A stretch of DNA of 64,000 bases from Alphaproteobacteria bacterium HGW-Alphaproteobacteria-1 (lineage in GTDB: Bacteria > Pseudomonadota > Alphaproteobacteria > Rhodobacterales > Rhodobacteraceae). The notes under the pieces are model-generated. The model was not told the DNA's origin. It searched no databases and worked only from the letters and a program-made list of their open reading frames with translations. Shown one piece after another: positions 37,492 through 47,138 of this stretch. The stretch covers positions 229,976 to 293,975 of the forward strand of contig PHEQ01000001.1 of the NCBI GenBank assembly GCA_002842985.1, written 5' to 3'. A program made the translations under genes and the position numbers. The number at the start of each line of letters is the position of its first letter. Position 1 is the stretch's first letter.

Positions 37492-38316
37492 ATGCGCCAC
37501 ACGCTGCCGATAGCGCCGCAATTCTACGTGACGGCCCCGCAACCCTGCCCGTATCTGCCGGGCCGGATGGAGCGAAAGCTGTTTACGGCGCTTCAGGGCG
37601 AAGGTGCGAAACGGCTCAATGACGGGCTGTCGAAACAGGGGTTCCGGCGATCCCAGAACGTGCTTTACCGGCCCTCCTGCACCGATTGCGCGGCATGCCT
37701 GTCCGCGCGGATCAACGTGGCGGCCTTCACACCCACCAAGAGCCAGAACCGCACGATCCGGCGGAACGCCGGGCTGATCCGGCGCGCCACATCGCCCTGG
37801 GCCACCGAAGAGCAATACACCCTCTTTCGTCGCTATCTCGAGAGCCGCCATGCGACCGGCGGCATGGCCGATATGGACACGTTCGAATTCGCCGCGATGA
37901 TCGAGGAAACGCCGGTGCGCACGCGGGTGGTGGAATATGCCGATCCCGACGGTTCGCTGGTGGCGACCTGCCTCACCGATATTCTCGATGACGGGGTGAG
38001 CATGGTTTATTCGTTCTTCGAGCCGGACCGGCCCAAGGCATCGCTCGGCACCTATGTGATCCTCGATCATGTGGAAATCGCCCGCGAAAACGCGCTTCCC
38101 TATGTCTATCTCGGCTATTGGGTGCCGGGCAGCGACAAGATGGGCTACAAGGCTGCGTATTCCGGGCTGGAGGTCTATGCCGGAGGACGCTGGCAGAAGA
38201 TGCGCGATCCCGACGAGTTTCGTGCACACGCGCATCCCTTGGTCAACGATCCGATTTCCGAACAGGTGGCCAATATCTCGCTGCCCGACACGCGACCTGC
38301 GCGGCCCAAGTTCTGA
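37492..38316 (+). CDS. bpt: aspartate/glutamate leucyltransferase (bacterial N-end rule)
   Basis: Bpt adds leucine from Leu-tRNA to proteins with N-terminal Asp or Glu, marking them for ClpS/ClpAP. The 274-residue protein has the family features [31 protein letters not shown] with its cysteine cluster, and [19 protein letters not shown] near the C-terminus. The ATG at 37492 is preferred to a TTG at 37480. It ends 3 bp before the convergent DsbD-domain gene. Confidence 0.95.
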   Translation: MRHTLPIAPQFYVTAPQPCPYLPGRMERKLFTALQGEGAKRLNDGLSKQGFRRSQNVLYRPSCTDCAACLSARINVAAFTPTKSQNRTIRRNAGLIRRATSPWATEEQYTLFRRYLESRHATGGMADMDTFEFAAMIEETPVRTRVVEYADPDGSLVATCLTDILDDGVSMVYSFFEPDRPKASLGTYVILDHVEIARENALPYVYLGYWVPGSDKMGYKAAYSGLEVYAGGRWQKMRDPDEFRAHAHPLVNDPISEQVANISLPDTRPARPKF

Positions 38317-38319
38317 GTC

Positions 38320-39129
38320 TCAGTTTCCCGCGCAGCCCCGGATATCGACCGCATCGCCGGTGCTGAGCACGGTCAGGCGCAACCCGCTGCGATCAAGCAT
38401 GAAGCCGCGCCCGTCGGCGTGATACACCTCTGTTTCCGCGCGCAGGCGGCTGCCGGTGCGCGCGCTGTCGGCCTGCGCCACCCACAGATCCGGGTTGTTG
38501 GTCTCAAGAACGACCATCTCCTGCGCCCCCATCTGTTTCATGTCGATTTCGGCCACGACGCGAAGTCCGCCCTCGATCGGCGAGACGGCACAGGTGACGC
38601 GGCCAACACCGGCCTCGGCGGCCGTGTAGGGGCGCGCGGCGAGTGCAGCGGCAATGCGCGGATCGCGTGGGCCCGCGTCAAGCGGCAGATCAAGATGAAC
38701 CTGAGTATCCACCGGCACGCAGATATCGTTGCAGATCCCGATTTCGACATCGGCAGACAGGCTGATGGGCTGTCCGGCACGCGTGGGCGTCAGGCGCACG
38801 GGCAGGATAAGGTCATGCTCATACCCGATGGTTCGCATTCCGTTGGTGGTGGTCTGCTGCGGCGTAGGCCACAGGATTTCCACCGCACCCAGATTGCGCG
38901 AGCCCCGCCAGTCGAAGCGCGGCGGAATTCCCGCCTCACCCGGCGCGCGCCAATAGGTTTTCCAGCCTGGGGCCAACTCGAACCGCAACGCGGCCACATG
39001 GCTGCCATCGGCATCGCGCCACCCCGGAATCACGGTGACGCTCACCATGTCGTCAGGCGAGCGCGCAGCCAGTGGGCTGGCCAGCGAGAGTGCCACAAGG
39101 ACAATCGAGAAGAGCGCGCTTTTCAACAT
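38320..39129 (-). CDS. stand-alone DsbD alpha-domain (thiol:disulfide) protein
   Basis: The 269-residue secreted protein has a signal peptide ([21 protein letters not shown]) and then the periplasmic alpha domain of DsbD, recognisable by [20 protein letters not shown] and the paired cysteines of [12 protein letters not shown]. The transmembrane and thioredoxin domains of full DsbD are missing, so it must work with another reductant carrier or act as a copper-resistance/cytochrome maturation helper. Two more cysteines occur late (RVTCAVS and RGCAGN). The ATG at 39129 was chosen over a TTG at 39147. Confidence 0.88.
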   Translation of the reverse strand: MLKSALFSIVLVALSLASPLAARSPDDMVSVTVIPGWRDADGSHVAALRFELAPGWKTYWRAPGEAGIPPRFDWRGSRNLGAVEILWPTPQQTTTNGMRTIGYEHDLILPVRLTPTRAGQPISLSADVEIGICNDICVPVDTQVHLDLPLDAGPRDPRIAAALAARPYTAAEAGVGRVTCAVSPIEGGLRVVAEIDMKQMGAQEMVVLETNNPDLWVAQADSARTGSRLRAETEVYHADGRGFMLDRSGLRLTVLSTGDAVDIRGCAGN

Positions 39130-39243
39130 GAGTTTCAAATGGGGCAATTCGCCCCCAAAGCCAACTCACATTCGAGAGAGGATTCTTGCCAAAGCGTCAA
39201 CACGCCGCTTGCACCGGCCTCGGCGGCCCCCCATTCTCGGGGA

Positions 39244-39828
39244 ATGAGCGACACCGACCACGACACCGCGCCGGTCGATCTTACCGGCAAATGTCTCATC
39301 GCCATGCCGGGGATGCGCGACCCGCGCTTTGCGCTATCGGTGGTCTATCTTTGCGCCCATTCCCCCGAGGGGGCGATGGGACTGATCATCAACAAGCCGA
39401 CCAGCGATCTGCGGATGGGCGACCTGCTCGACCATCTCTCGATCACCCCCGGCGACGCGATGCGCAACCTTCCGGTGCATTTCGGCGGCCCTGTCGAGCA
39501 TGGGCGCGGCTTCGTGCTGCATGATGACGGATATCGCTCGGACCTGGCAACGCTCAATGTGGATCACGGTTTCGGCATGACCGCCACGCTCGACATTCTG
39601 GAGGATCTGGCCGCAGGCCACGGACCAGAGCGCGCGATCCTGGCACTTGGCTATGCCGGTTGGGGGCCCGGGCAATTGGAGCAGGAACTGGCGCAAAACG
39701 GCTGGCTGACCTGCGAGGCCGACAGCGATCTGGTCTTTGCAACCCCGGATGCGGGCAAATGGGAGGCGGCTCTTGCGCGGCTGGGCGTCTCGGCGCTGAT
39801 GCTCTCCTCGGAGGCGGGGCACGCCTGA
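39244..39828 (+). CDS. yqgE: YqgE/AlgH family protein
   Basis: A 194-residue protein with the UPF0301 pattern: [21 protein letters not shown] at the start, [27 protein letters not shown] and [15 protein letters not shown]. The family is common in proteobacteria and linked to alginate or redox regulation, with no firm biochemical role. It is divergent from the DsbD-domain gene, with a 114-bp spacer holding both promoters. Confidence 0.95.
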   Translation: MSDTDHDTAPVDLTGKCLIAMPGMRDPRFALSVVYLCAHSPEGAMGLIINKPTSDLRMGDLLDHLSITPGDAMRNLPVHFGGPVEHGRGFVLHDDGYRSDLATLNVDHGFGMTATLDILEDLAAGHGPERAILALGYAGWGPGQLEQELAQNGWLTCEADSDLVFATPDAGKWEAALARLGVSALMLSSEAGHA

Positions 39829-39854
39829 CGCGCCCACGCCGGATCTCCCCTGCC

Positions 39855-41330
39855 TCAGCCGATCAGCGCGCCGAACTTTTCTTCCAGGTAATCGAGCAGC
39901 GGGCCCGCACGTGCCGGCGCACCGCTGGCCTTGGCAATGAGTTCGGCAGGCAGGTAAAGGCCACCATGCCGCTGCACATGCTCGCGCAGCCACTCGCCCG
40001 CCACCGCCGGTTCTCCGGCGGCAAGATGCGTATCGAGATCGGGCAGATCGGCGCGCATCGCCGCGTGCAGGCAACCGGCATAGACATTGCCAAGGCTGTA
40101 GGTCGGGAAATAGCCGAACAACCCTACCGACCAATGCACATCCTGCAACACCCCCTCCGAGGCACGCGCGACCTGATGGCCGAAATCCGCGGCGAAACGG
40201 TCGTTCCACGCCGCCTCCAGATCACGCACCGCCAAGTCGCCGGAAATGAGCGCGCGCTCCAGATCGAAACGCAGCATGATGTGCAGGTTGTATTGCACCT
40301 CGTCGGCCTCGGTGCGGATATGACCGGGATGGACGCGATTGACGGCGCGATAGAACGCGTCTTCATCCGCAATGCCGAAATCGCCGAAGGCATCGACCAT
40401 CCGCCCGAACAGCCAGCCGCAGAACGCCCGGCTGCGTCCCAGCTGGTTCTCGTAAATACGGCTCTGGCTTTCATGCACACCCATCGAGACGCCCTGCCCC
40501 AGGGGCGTCAGGCGATAATCCGGGTCGATTCCCTGCTCATAGCAGGCATGACCGGTCTCGTGGATCGTGGAGTAAAGACAGTTGAACGGATCGCGTTCGC
40601 TCACCCGCGTGGTGATGCGCACATCGTCGCCCGACCCGGACGAGAACGGATGCACCGCCAGATCGAGCCGCCCGCGCGTGAAATCATAGCCGAACCGCCG
40701 CGCCACCTCGCGCGCAAGCCGCATCTGCGCCTCATGCGCGAAATGCCCGTTGACCTCGGGCCAGGGCGCATCGAGCGCCGCACCGCGCAGGGCCACCAGA
40801 CGCGGGCGCATCTCGGCAAAGAGCCGCTCCAGCGCCGCCACTGTCATCCCCGGCTCGTATTCGTCCAGAAGGGCCTCATAGGCGTCAGCGCCATCCGCGA
40901 CCGCCGCCGCCTCCTCTCGCTTCAGCGCCAGCACCTCGGCCAGGGTCGGCGCAAAGGCCGCGAAATCGTCGGCGGCACGCGCTTCGGCCCAGATCCCCTG
41001 CGCCCGGCTTGTCAGCCGCGCCAGTGCCACCGCAAGCCGTGCGGGCACGCGTGTGGCCCGTTCGTAATCGCGACGGATGAGGCGCAATTCGGCCATGCTC
41101 TGCGCGTCCTCTGGCTCGGCCTCCTCCTCCGCTTCGGCCAGCAGATGCGCGCGCACGGGATCGATGCGCCGGTCGTGAAGCACCGCCTGCATCGCGCCCA
41201 TCTCTTCGGATCGCTGCTCGGCCGCGCCGCGCGGCATCATCGTCTCCTGGTCCCAGCCCAGCCGCCCCGCCACCTGCGCCAGCGCCGCGCTCTCGCGCTC
41301 GCGCGCCATCAGATCGTCGTGGGCCGCCAT
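39855..41330 (-). CDS. M32 family carboxypeptidase
   Basis: The 491-residue protein has the thermostable carboxypeptidase Taq fold, with zinc motif HETGH (in YSTIHETGHACYEQG) and the downstream VHESQSRIYENQLGRS region supplying the third ligand. It removes C-terminal residues from peptides in the cytoplasm. Length is normal. Its ATG comes 1 bp after the ctaA stop on the same strand, so the pair is likely co-transcribed. Confidence 0.94.
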   Translation of the reverse strand: MAAHDDLMARERESAALAQVAGRLGWDQETMMPRGAAEQRSEEMGAMQAVLHDRRIDPVRAHLLAEAEEEAEPEDAQSMAELRLIRRDYERATRVPARLAVALARLTSRAQGIWAEARAADDFAAFAPTLAEVLALKREEAAAVADGADAYEALLDEYEPGMTVAALERLFAEMRPRLVALRGAALDAPWPEVNGHFAHEAQMRLAREVARRFGYDFTRGRLDLAVHPFSSGSGDDVRITTRVSERDPFNCLYSTIHETGHACYEQGIDPDYRLTPLGQGVSMGVHESQSRIYENQLGRSRAFCGWLFGRMVDAFGDFGIADEDAFYRAVNRVHPGHIRTEADEVQYNLHIMLRFDLERALISGDLAVRDLEAAWNDRFAADFGHQVARASEGVLQDVHWSVGLFGYFPTYSLGNVYAGCLHAAMRADLPDLDTHLAAGEPAVAGEWLREHVQRHGGLYLPAELIAKASGAPARAGPLLDYLEEKFGALIG

Positions 41331-41331
41331 G

Positions 41332-42474
41332 TCATCCCTCCCGGATGGATTGCGCGCGCGGATAAAGGCTCAGGAATCGCGCACGCAGGATAAGCACCCA
41401 AAGCACGACCGCCACGAATTGATGCGTGATCGCCAGTTGCCAGGGCGCAATGTAAAGCACCGTCATGATTCCCAGCAGCATTTGCAACAAGAGAACCGCA
41501 AAAACGGCATTGAATGCCCCGCGCGTGGTGCCATGCGCGCTGCGCCGTCCCCGCAGCCAGACCACGATCCCGAAAGCCAGGAGCAGATAGCCGCTCATCC
41601 GGTGGATGAACTGCACTGTGCCGGGGTTCTCGAAGAGGTTGCGCCACCAGGGTGTCAATTCCATCATGTCGGGCGGCAAAAAGCCCCCGGCCATCAGCGG
41701 CCAGTCGGTATAGGTGCGGCCTGCGTCGATCCCGGCCACCAACGCGCCGATGAGGATTTGCAACAAGGCGAAATGCATGAACCCGGTAGAGAGACGGAAC
41801 AGCCGGTCCTCGCGCCCGCGCCGCGCCTGCATCAATTCGCGCTCCTCGCGGCCCAGCGCAAAGACATACCAGGCAATCAGGCCGAGGATCACAAAGGCCA
41901 GCCCCAGATGCGTGGCCAGCCGGTAGGAGGCCACCGCGATCATCTCGCCCTGCAAGCCCGAGGACACCATCCACCAGCCGATTGCCCCCTGCGCGCCGCC
42001 AAGCGCCCCCAGAAGCAACAGCCGCCCGGTCCAGCCGCGCGGGATCTGCCGCGCGACGAGGAAGCCGAAAAAGCCGATTGCCCAGACAAGCCCGATCACC
42101 CGGCCCAGTTGCCGGTGGCCCCATTCCCACCAGTAGATGACCTTGAATTCGTCCAGCGACATGCCCTTGTTGAGCAATTCATATTGCGGAATGGCGCGAT
42201 ACTTGTCGAATTCCGCCTGCCAGTGCGCCTCGGACATGGGCGGCAGCGCGCCCGTGACGGGCCGCCATTCGGTGATCGAAAGACCACTGTCGGTCAGCCG
42301 CGTGAGCCCCCCCACCGCAATCATCACCACCACCAAGGCAAAGAGCACCATGAGCCAGAGGCGAATGCCGCGCCGCGCGCCGCGCCGCCCTGTGTCGATC
42401 AGCCCGCCCTGCGGCGCGGGCTTGGCGGCGCGCGCTTCGCCCACCTCCTCGAAAATGCTGCGTTTTTCGGCCAT
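41332..42474 (-). CDS. ctaA: heme A synthase
   Basis: CtaA oxidises heme O to heme A for aa3 oxidases. The 380-residue protein has eight membrane helices and the type II (proteobacterial) markers: VGGLTRLTDSGLSITEWRPVTGALPP after helix 1, EFKVIYWWEWGHRQLGR with a heme-ligand histidine, and QFIHRMSGYLLL and AITHQFVAV with further histidines. The N-terminal 35 residues are charged and cytoplasmic. No cox structural genes are nearby. Confidence 0.95.
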   Translation of the reverse strand: MAEKRSIFEEVGEARAAKPAPQGGLIDTGRRGARRGIRLWLMVLFALVVVMIAVGGLTRLTDSGLSITEWRPVTGALPPMSEAHWQAEFDKYRAIPQYELLNKGMSLDEFKVIYWWEWGHRQLGRVIGLVWAIGFFGFLVARQIPRGWTGRLLLLGALGGAQGAIGWWMVSSGLQGEMIAVASYRLATHLGLAFVILGLIAWYVFALGREERELMQARRGREDRLFRLSTGFMHFALLQILIGALVAGIDAGRTYTDWPLMAGGFLPPDMMELTPWWRNLFENPGTVQFIHRMSGYLLLAFGIVVWLRGRRSAHGTTRGAFNAVFAVLLLQMLLGIMTVLYIAPWQLAITHQFVAVVLWVLILRARFLSLYPRAQSIREG

Positions 42475-42526
42475 GTTCTGCCTCGTTCCTGATCGCGCCA
42501 GAGATTAGGCCGCGCCGCGCCCGCCT

Positions 42527-43273
42527 TCAACCACGCCCGGCCCAGCGGACCATCTGCCGCATGATGCCATGCAGGATCCGCACATCGGCGCGCGTCAGCG
42601 GCATCCGGCTCCAGAGATTGCGCAGGTTCAATTTCATCCGCGCAGCCTTGTCCTCGGGGAAAAAGAACCCCGCCGCGTCAAGCCGCTCCTCGTAATGTGC
42701 GGCCAGCCGGTCGATCTCGGCCAGATCGGCCCAGTCGGCGCCGGCCATGTCCACGCGCGCGGCCGCAACCTCCGTGGTGACGCGCCGCCAGTCATAGGCG
42801 CAGAGCAGAACGCATTGCGCAAGGTTGAGGCTGGGAAAGTCGGGGTTGACCGGCACAGAGATGAGCGCGTTGGCCCGCGCCACATCCTCGTTCTCCAGCC
42901 CCGCGCGCTCTGGCCCGAAGAGCACCGCCACCCGCTCGCCCGCATTGATGCGGGCGGCGGCCTCGGCCATGGCGTGCTCGGGGGAGAATACCGGCTTGGT
43001 CAGGCCGCGCGTGCGCGCGGTCGTGGCCATCACGTAAGAGCAATCGGCAATCGCACCGCCCAGATCACCAAAGAGACCCGCCTCATCCAGAAGGCGCCCT
43101 GCCCCGCTGGCCATGGCACCCGCTGCCGGATTGGGCCAGCCATCGCGGGGTGCCACAAGGCGCATCCGGTCAAGGCCGAAATTCCACATCGCCCGCGCAG
43201 CGGCACCGATATTCTCGCCCATCTGCGGGCGCACAAGCACAAAGACAGGCTGGCGAGGCTTCGGGTCGGTCAT
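42527..43273 (-). CDS. TrmJ-like RNA 2'-O-methyltransferase (SPOUT)
   Basis: A 248-residue SPOUT-class methyltransferase. The N-terminus VFVLVRPQMGENIGAAARAMWNFGL, the knot region VAVLFGPERAGLENEDV and SLNLAQCVLLCAYDW match the TrmH/TrmJ family, which methylates ribose at tRNA position 32. The C-terminal helical extension (RMKLNLRNLWSRMPLTRADV) is TrmJ-like. A role on rRNA cannot be excluded. Confidence 0.9.
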   Translation of the reverse strand: MTDPKPRQPVFVLVRPQMGENIGAAARAMWNFGLDRMRLVAPRDGWPNPAAGAMASGAGRLLDEAGLFGDLGGAIADCSYVMATTARTRGLTKPVFSPEHAMAEAAARINAGERVAVLFGPERAGLENEDVARANALISVPVNPDFPSLNLAQCVLLCAYDWRRVTTEVAAARVDMAGADWADLAEIDRLAAHYEERLDAAGFFFPEDKAARMKLNLRNLWSRMPLTRADVRILHGIMRQMVRWAGRG

Positions 43274-43296
43274 CTGCGATTGAGCGCGCGAACCGG

Positions 43297-43962
43297 TTAT
43301 TCGGCCGCTTCCGCAGGACCGGAGGACTGCTCCGGGCCGCCGCCAGTGCCGCCGCCATTGCCACCGCCAGCGTCATTGCCACCGTCATTGCCGTTGCCAT
43401 TTTCCGGCTTGGGCTTGCGGGTGCGCGGCTTGCGTGTGGTTTTTCTCACCGGCGATGCCTCCGGCGCCTCTGCGGGCCGCGTCTCGTTGCGGCTCTCGGG
43501 CGTCTCGACAAGGCCGCTCTCTTCGCCTGTCACCGGCGCAAAGATATCGGGCTGCGGGGCCTGGGCGGGATCGGGGCGTTCGCCCTGTCCGCCATTGCCG
43601 CCGTGTCCACCGCTGCCACCCTGCGCGCCGTTTCCACCCTGTCCGCGGTCCCGGTCCCGGTCATTCTGGCGGTCGCGGTTCTGGCGCTCGTGTTCCTCGC
43701 GTCGCGCTTCCTGCTCGCGCGCCGCCTCGTTCAGCATCCGTTGATAATGCTCGGCGTGCTGCTGGAAATTCTCGGTCGCCACGCGGTCGCCCGAAAGCTG
43801 TGCGTCGCGGGCAAGCTGATTAAACTTGTCGATGATCTGCTGCGGCGTGCCGCGCACCTTGCCCTCGGGGCCGGAGCTGTCGAACACCCGGTTGACGACA
43901 TTGCCGACGGTGCGGTTGCGGTTGTTCGACTTGTTGCGCGAACGTGACTTCGTTGGTCTCAT
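43297..43962 (-). CDS. DUF4167 protein with basic N-terminus and low-complexity tail
   Basis: The 221-residue protein starts with a strongly basic stretch (RPTKSRSRNKSNNRNR) and the conserved block GNVVNRVFDSSGPEGKVRGTPQQIIDKFNQLARDA, the DUF4167 core typical of alphaproteobacteria. The rest (about 90-221) is low complexity: charged R/D/E repeats, then long G/N-rich stretches, a KTTRKPRTRKPKP basic patch and more glycine. This looks like an RNA- or nucleic-acid-binding disordered protein, but no function is established. Confidence 0.9.
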   Translation of the reverse strand: MRPTKSRSRNKSNNRNRTVGNVVNRVFDSSGPEGKVRGTPQQIIDKFNQLARDAQLSGDRVATENFQQHAEHYQRMLNEAAREQEARREEHERQNRDRQNDRDRDRGQGGNGAQGGSGGHGGNGGQGERPDPAQAPQPDIFAPVTGEESGLVETPESRNETRPAEAPEASPVRKTTRKPRTRKPKPENGNGNDGGNDAGGGNGGGTGGGPEQSSGPAEAAE

Positions 43963-44179
43963 ATGTATGTAGTCCAGCCTTGTGGTCTGAGTGCCGCTTG
44001 ATCCGGGCGATGCGCGGTTGCGCGAAAATATGCCGGGTCGGACATGTCTTGGCTTGATCCTCGCGCGGGATGCCGGTCAGGGCCTCCGCCTGCGCGATGT
44101 CCCCACTAAACACGCGGTCCGCCCCCTGACAAGCGAAAAGCGCGCAAATCCCGGCGCGCAGCGCGGTTTTTCGCCACAC

Positions 44180-45025
44180 TCACGCGGTTTTGTCGGGCAG
44201 GTGTGCGCATATCACCCGGTCGCGGCCATCGAGATCGGGCATGACGCGGATGCCTGACAGGCCCGCCGCGGCGAATATCCCGACCACCGCCGCGCCCTGC
44301 CTCCAGCCGATTTCCACAAGGATGCGCCCCCCCGGCACCAGATGCCCGACCGCGCCCTGTGCCAGCGCCCGATAGGCCGAAAGGCCATCACCGCCGTCGC
44401 CAAGCGCCATGCGGGGATCGTGCCCGCGCACCTCGGGGGCCAGCCCGGCCATCTCGGCTTCGGCGATATAGGGCGGGTTGGACACAATCAGATCGAACCG
44501 ACCGCAGATCGCGGCGAACCAGTCGCTTTCGACCAGATCGAGACGCCCCGCCACCCCGTGCCATTCGGCATTGCCCCGCGCAACGGCAAGCGCACCGGGC
44601 GAGACATCGCTTGCCACGGCCCGCGCACCGGGCCACTGAGCCAGCAGCGTCACCGCGATGCAGCCCGATCCCGTGCCCAGATCGAGCAGCCGCGCGGGCG
44701 CGGGTCCGTCCAGCGCCGCCGCGATCAGGCATTCGGTCTCGGGGCGCGGGTCGAGCACATCGGGTGTCACGACAAATTCCCGTCCCCAGAAGAGCCGCCG
44801 CCCGAGGATACGCGCCACCGGCTCGCGGCCTTCGCGCCGCGCCAGCATCGCCTCGAATCGCGCCCCTGTCCCGGCGTCCAGTTCCTCTGTCAGATGCAGC
44901 GTGAGCCGGTCGCGCGCCACCCCCATCGCCTCGGCCAGAAGCGCGCGCGCGTCCCCCGCCGCGCCGTCGACCCCGGCAAACTCGAGCCTGCGCACGGCCG
45001 CGCGGAGCGCCTCGGCACCGGTCAT
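44180..45025 (-). CDS. prmC: peptide chain release factor N5-glutamine methyltransferase
   Basis: PrmC methylates the glutamine of the GGQ motif in release factors. The 281-residue protein has the SAM motif [15 protein letters not shown] and the catalytic NPPY in [15 protein letters not shown], plus a helical N-terminal domain. It overlaps the prfA stop by ATGA, the common arrangement of release factor and its modifying enzyme. Confidence 0.96.
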   Translation of the reverse strand: MTGAEALRAAVRRLEFAGVDGAAGDARALLAEAMGVARDRLTLHLTEELDAGTGARFEAMLARREGREPVARILGRRLFWGREFVVTPDVLDPRPETECLIAAALDGPAPARLLDLGTGSGCIAVTLLAQWPGARAVASDVSPGALAVARGNAEWHGVAGRLDLVESDWFAAICGRFDLIVSNPPYIAEAEMAGLAPEVRGHDPRMALGDGGDGLSAYRALAQGAVGHLVPGGRILVEIGWRQGAAVVGIFAAAGLSGIRVMPDLDGRDRVICAHLPDKTA

Positions 45026-46068
45026 GTCATCTCGGCCAGAAGCCGCGCCTGCGCATCCGCCGTCAACGCCTCGGTCAGCTCGTCCAGATCGCCCTGCATG
45101 ACCTGATCGAGCTTGTAGAGCGTGAGGCCGATCCGGTGATCCGTCACCCGCCCTTGCGGGAAATTATAGGTGCGGATGCGCTCGGACCGGTCGCCGGATC
45201 CCACCTGCGCCGCGCGCTCCGCCGCGCGGTCGCCATGCGCCTTCTGCCGCTCCATGTCGAAAAGCCGCGCGCGCAAGACTTCCATGGCGATGTCGCGGTT
45301 GCGGTGTTGGGATTTCTGGCTGCTCGTGACCACCAGACCGGTGGGAATATGGGTGATCCGCACGGCCGAATCGGTGGTGTTCACATGCTGCCCGCCCGCG
45401 CCCGAGGATCGCATCGTGTCGATGCGCAGATCGTTCGGGTCGATGCGGATATCGACCGCCTCCGCCTCGGGCAACACCGCCACCGTCGCCGCCGAAGTAT
45501 GGATACGCCCGCCCGATTCGGTCTCGGGGACGCGCTGCACGCGGTGGACACCCGATTCGAACTTGAGCCGCGCAAAGACCCCCTCGCCGCGCACCCGCGC
45601 CACAAGCTCGCGGATACCGCCCAATTCGCTTGTCTGCTCCTCGATCACCTCGAAGATCCAGCCATGCGCCTCGGCGTGCCGCTGATACATGCGCATGAGA
45701 TCAGCGGCGAAAAGCGCCGCCTCCTCCCCCCCCGTGCCGGGCCGGATCTCGAGGATGGCGGGCCGGGCATCGGCGACGTCACGCGGCAAAAGCGCGAGAT
45801 GAAGCGCGCGCTCCATCTCCGGAAGCCGTGCCTCGATGTCGGCCATCTCGGCCTCTGCCAGCGCGCGCATCTCGGGATCATCGAGCAGGCCCCGCGCCGC
45901 CTCCAGATCGCGCAATGCCTGCCGGTAGGCGCGGATCTCCTCGACCACGGGGCGCAACTCGGCATATTCGCGCCCCAGACGCGCGATATCGCCCCCGCCC
46001 GCCGCCATCTGCGCCTCGATATAGTCGAAGCGTTCGGCGATCTGTTGCAATCTGTCCATGGGCACCAT
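45022..46068 (-). CDS. prfA: peptide chain release factor 1
   Basis: RF1 reads UAA and UAG stops. The 348-residue protein has the catalytic GGQ in [18 protein letters not shown] and the codon-recognition region near [14 protein letters not shown]. The start at 46068 was chosen because AGAGGA lies eight bases upstream; a start at 46059 would be too far from it, and the upstream frame to 46092 is not family-like. Co-translated with prmC. Confidence 0.96.
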   Translation of the reverse strand: MVPMDRLQQIAERFDYIEAQMAAGGGDIARLGREYAELRPVVEEIRAYRQALRDLEAARGLLDDPEMRALAEAEMADIEARLPEMERALHLALLPRDVADARPAILEIRPGTGGEEAALFAADLMRMYQRHAEAHGWIFEVIEEQTSELGGIRELVARVRGEGVFARLKFESGVHRVQRVPETESGGRIHTSAATVAVLPEAEAVDIRIDPNDLRIDTMRSSGAGGQHVNTTDSAVRITHIPTGLVVTSSQKSQHRNRDIAMEVLRARLFDMERQKAHGDRAAERAAQVGSGDRSERIRTYNFPQGRVTDHRIGLTLYKLDQVMQGDLDELTEALTADAQARLLAEMT

Positions 46069-46133
46069 GGGGGCGATCCTCTGTCCCATCAACGTGACTT
46101 GGTCAAGGCCACATTCGCTGCTATACTAAGCAC

Positions 46134-46421
46134 ATGAGACTGCTGTTGCCCCTTCTGCTGCTTGCGGCCACGCCTGCGCTTTCCGATGCCACCATCGGTG
46201 GCAAGACGGTGGAATGCTATTGCACCGACACCCAGGGCGCGCGGGTCGAGATGGGCGAGATGATCTGCCTGCGTGTGGACGGCAAGATGTTCATGGCCAA
46301 GTGCGGCATGTCGCTCAACGTGCCGATCTGGCGCAAGGTCAGCGACGGCTGCCTGTCATCGAGCCTCGGCCAGACGTTGCAGCCAGCCGTCGATACGGGC
46401 GGCGTTGACGCCCAGATCTGA
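46134..46421 (+). CDS. small secreted cysteine-rich protein
   Basis: A 95-residue protein with a clear signal peptide (MRLLLPLLLLAATPALS). The mature part has five cysteines (C28, C30, C45, C57, C73) in a CYC...C...C...C pattern. The core around EMGEMICLRVDGKMFMAKCGMSL looks conserved in character, with alternating hydrophobic strands. Four of the cysteines could form two disulfides. Function is unknown. The last 66 bp overlap the convergent DUF1499 gene, and the C-terminal 20 residues (after C73) may be a dispensable tail. Confidence 0.7.
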   Translation: MRLLLPLLLLAATPALSDATIGGKTVECYCTDTQGARVEMGEMICLRVDGKMFMAKCGMSLNVPIWRKVSDGCLSSSLGQTLQPAVDTGGVDAQI

Positions 46422-46760
46422 GCGACCGAACCGCAGCCGCGCGAAAATATCCAGCACCTCGCCCGACTGCCGCACGGTCGTGTAATCCGGAAACCCCATA
46501 AGGCGCGAGCGCGTCACATAGGTGATCATCCCCTCACCGACCGATCCCGCCAGAACCCGTGTGCGCGGCGTGGCACGGGCAATCGCATCGAGCGCGGCCA
46601 GATCGCCCTCTACCCGGCGCATCGCCCCCCCGTTCAGATCGCGGTTGGTGATCGTTTCGGGCATCTGGTGCCAGCGCGCGGGGTCCGACGGCGCCAGCCG
46701 GATGAAGGCCAGAAGCGCCACCGAGAGCGTCAGAACGACAAGCGCGGCGAGGCGCAGCAC
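46356..46760 (-). CDS. DUF1499 family membrane-anchored protein
   Basis: The 134-residue protein has one N-terminal hydrophobic segment (LAALVVLTLSVALLAFIRL) and a soluble domain with the DUF1499 pattern EGMITYVTRSRLMGFPDYTTVR and a conserved end RSDLGVNAARIDGWLQRL. No enzymatic role is known for the family. It lies 3 bp after zapA on the same strand, so it probably belongs to the cell-division transcript, and its 3' end overlaps the secreted cysteine-rich gene. Confidence 0.78.
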   Translation of the reverse strand: MLRLAALVVLTLSVALLAFIRLAPSDPARWHQMPETITNRDLNGGAMRRVEGDLAALDAIARATPRTRVLAGSVGEGMITYVTRSRLMGFPDYTTVRQSGEVLDIFARLRFGRSDLGVNAARIDGWLQRLAEAR

Positions 46761-46763
46761 GGC

Positions 46764-47138
46764 CTAGCGCGCCTCTGCCGGGTCGAGCGTGTCGGCCAGC
46801 GCCTCGGCGCGGGCAGCGATCTCGGCCAGCGTGTCGATCACCGCAGCGGGCACCACCGGCACCTCCACCCGTTCGGCCTCGGGTGCAGGCGCGCCGCGAA
46901 GTCCGACCAGCTCCGCCTCGGCCTGGGCAAGCCGGTCCTGAAGATTGGCGGTCTTGTCGGCCAGCATCAGCCCCGCCATGAGAAGCATCCGCGCCTCGGG
47001 GATTCGCCCGATCTGCGCAGCCAGAACGGCAGCCTCTTCATCGAGCATCTTCGCTGCGCTGAGAAGATACGGCTCCTCGCCCGCCTGACAGGCCACCTCG
47101 AAGGCGCGCCCGCCAATTTCAATCGTCACTTCCGCCAT
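46764..47138 (-). CDS. zapA: cell division protein ZapA
   Basis: ZapA bundles FtsZ filaments. The 124-residue protein (one more from a tandem ATG at 47141) begins EVTIEIGGRAFEVACQAGEEP, contains the ARMLLMAGLMLADK helix, and ends in a coiled coil. Its start overlaps the stop of the coiled-coil gene upstream (ATGA), so the two are translated together, as with ZapA and its coiled-coil partner ZauP in Caulobacter. Confidence 0.92.
   Translation of the reverse strand: MAEVTIEIGGRAFEVACQAGEEPYLLSAAKMLDEEAAVLAAQIGRIPEARMLLMAGLMLADKTANLQDRLAQAEAELVGLRGAPAPEAERVEVPVVPAAVIDTLAEIAARAEALADTLDPAEAR

Noticed and set aside
43820..44179. 119-residue minus-strand frame between DUF4167 and prmC
   Set aside because: Its second half is DUF4167 read in the wrong frame and it has no ribosome site; the spacer holds the DUF4167 promoter.
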